Of a stretch of 64,000 bases of DNA, positions 63,011-64,000 are shown in pieces. Location of the stretch: positions 62,001 through 126,000 of the forward strand of contig NZ_LROZ01000008.1 in assembly GCF_001549985.1 (NCBI RefSeq), written 5' to 3'. Below the pieces are notes generated by a model that was given only the letters and a program-made list of their open reading frames with translations, ran no database searches and was not told where the DNA came from. Source of the stretch: Myroides odoratus. GTDB taxonomy: Bacteria; Bacteroidota; Bacteroidia; Flavobacteriales; Flavobacteriaceae. The position numbers were made by a program, and so were the translations under genes. Each line of letters begins with the position of its first letter. The first letter of the stretch is position 1.

Positions 63011-63952
63011 TTACATGACGAATGTTTTGCTAATCGATAGATTCGACTGCACATTGTGCATTGTTTCTGCAAACAAAGGCGCACAACTTAACACTTTAAT
63101 TTTATTACATGGCTTCTTCAATGGAATTGAATCGGTAACGATTAATTCAGTTAGTGAAGACTCCTCAATTTTTTCATAAGCGCTTCCTGATAAGATTGCA
63201 TGTGTACAAATTGCACGTACACTCAAAGCACCTCTTTCTAACATCATATCAGCCGCTTTCGCTAACGTACCTCCAGTATCAATCATATCATCAACCAAGA
63301 TTACGTTACGACCTGTAACATCTCCAATCAACTCCATCTTTTCAATGATGTTCGCTTGTTTTCTTTGTTTATAGCAGATCACTACATCTGAATCTAAAAA
63401 CTTAGAATACGCATAGGCGCGTTTTGAACCACCCATATCTGGCGAAGCAATAGTTAAATTTTCAATATTTAAACTCTTCACGTATGGTAAAAATATCGTT
63501 GAAGCGTATAAATGATCTACTGGTTTTTCAAAGAATCCTTGGATTTGATCTGCGTGTAAATCCATAGTCATGATTCTCGTTGCTCCAGCTGATTCTAATA
63601 ACTTAGCGACTAATTTAGCCCCAATCGGAACCCTTGGTTTATCTTTTCTATCCTGTCTAGCCCATCCAAAATAAGGGATTACCGCCGTAATATGTCTTGC
63701 TGATGCTCTTTTAGCAGCATCACACATTAACAATAATTCCATTAGGTTATCTGATGAAGGGAATGTAGAACAAACAAGGAAAACTCGTCTTCCTCGAATT
63801 GATTCTTCAAAAGAGGGTTGAAACTCTCCATCACTGTAATGTGATAACGTAGCTTTACCCAATTCTACACCATATTCCTTTGCGATCTTCTCTGCTAACT
63901 CAACGCTTTGTGAGCAAGCAAAAATTTTTGCTTCTGATTCAGGATTTAACAT
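63011..63952 (-). CDS. prs: Ribose-phosphate pyrophosphokinase
   Basis: 313 residues. Makes PRPP from ribose 5-phosphate and ATP, the precursor used by PurF and other enzymes. Motifs: YFGWARQDRKDKPR, the PRPP-synthase metal site MTMDLHADQIQGFF (about 128-141), and the PRPP-binding loop VILVDDMIDTGGTLAKAA (about 214-231). Heads the prs-rplY unit; the upstream promoter lies outside or at the very edge of the window. Confidence 0.97.
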   Translation of the reverse strand: MLNPESEAKIFACSQSVELAEKIAKEYGVELGKATLSHYSDGEFQPSFEESIRGRRVFLVCSTFPSSDNLMELLLMCDAAKRASARHITAVIPYFGWARQDRKDKPRVPIGAKLVAKLLESAGATRIMTMDLHADQIQGFFEKPVDHLYASTIFLPYVKSLNIENLTIASPDMGGSKRAYAYSKFLDSDVVICYKQRKQANIIEKMELIGDVTGRNVILVDDMIDTGGTLAKAADMMLERGALSVRAICTHAILSGSAYEKIEESSLTELIVTDSIPLKKPCNKIKVLSCAPLFAETMHNVQSNLSISKTFVM

Positions 63953-64000
63953 TTTTTCTAATTAGTTGTTATGTTGTTAGTTAGTGCTTCCTTATAGTAA

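Noticed and set aside
1..64000. tRNA, rRNA, riboswitch and prophage genes
   Set aside because: Intergenic stretches were read on both strands by eye and none showed a convincing signature; a covariance-model scan could still find a small RNA that I missed.

Overview
The window reads as chromosome of a flavobacterium (class Flavobacteriia, family Flavobacteriaceae). Myroides is my best guess at genus, but I cannot prove it without a search. The evidence is low G+C, a giant cell-surface protein with a gliding/type IX secretion C-terminal domain, an IPExxxVDY-family gene beside pyruvate kinase, b558-type succinate dehydrogenase, two TonB receptors with carboxypeptidase-regulatory N-terminal domains, and Bacteroidota-type promoters (-7 TAnnTTTG with -33 TTTG, 19-21 bases apart). 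Such promoters can be read directly in front of many genes and correct several start codons.

Layout. 1-3.4 kb: succinate dehydrogenase (sdhA partial, sdhC), a ChaN-like protein and an alpha/beta hydrolase. 3.4-12.1 kb: an AddB-like and an AddA-like nuclease/helicase pair for double-strand-break repair, separated by an OmpA/thrombospondin-type-3 protein and glycine C-acetyltransferase. 12.2-19.1 kb: superoxide dismutase, an SLC13-type anion transporter, and purF, a PfkB kinase, rnhA and purN; a 640-base gap here contains a long hairpin. 19.2-23.7 kb: acpP, fabF, rnc, an IPExxxVDY gene and pyk. 24-27 kb: HD hydrolase, acyl-ACP desaturase, PlsC-type acyltransferase and bacilliredoxin. 27-30.8 kb: PepSY membrane protein and TonB siderophore receptor with putative iron-regulator half-sites on the promoter. 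30.9-38 kb: YraN, LD-carboxypeptidase, DinB, K+/H+ antiporter, Gcr-type membrane protein and CYTH protein. 38.1-46.3 kb: one 2724-residue surface protein. 47-50.9 kb: RlpA, a small membrane protein, a mini ABC transporter, and a low-G+C insert with two paralogous lipoprotein genes bracketed by a 130-base direct repeat. 51-57 kb: BlaI/M56 regulatory pair and a TonB receptor-thioredoxin operon divergent from a DtxR-family repressor. 57-64 kb: Old Yellow Enzyme, MFS exporter, aspS, GNAT acetyltransferase, pth, rplY and prs.

Most of the window is ordinary housekeeping. The parts most worth following are the 49-51 kb insertion, which carries an unrecognised lipoprotein domain once alone and once fused to a thioredoxin-like CxxC domain, and three promoters whose operator-like palindromes or half-sites sit on the -33/-7 elements (BlaI, DtxR/TonB receptor, siderophore receptor). 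No tRNA, rRNA, CRISPR array or insertion sequence was recognised.
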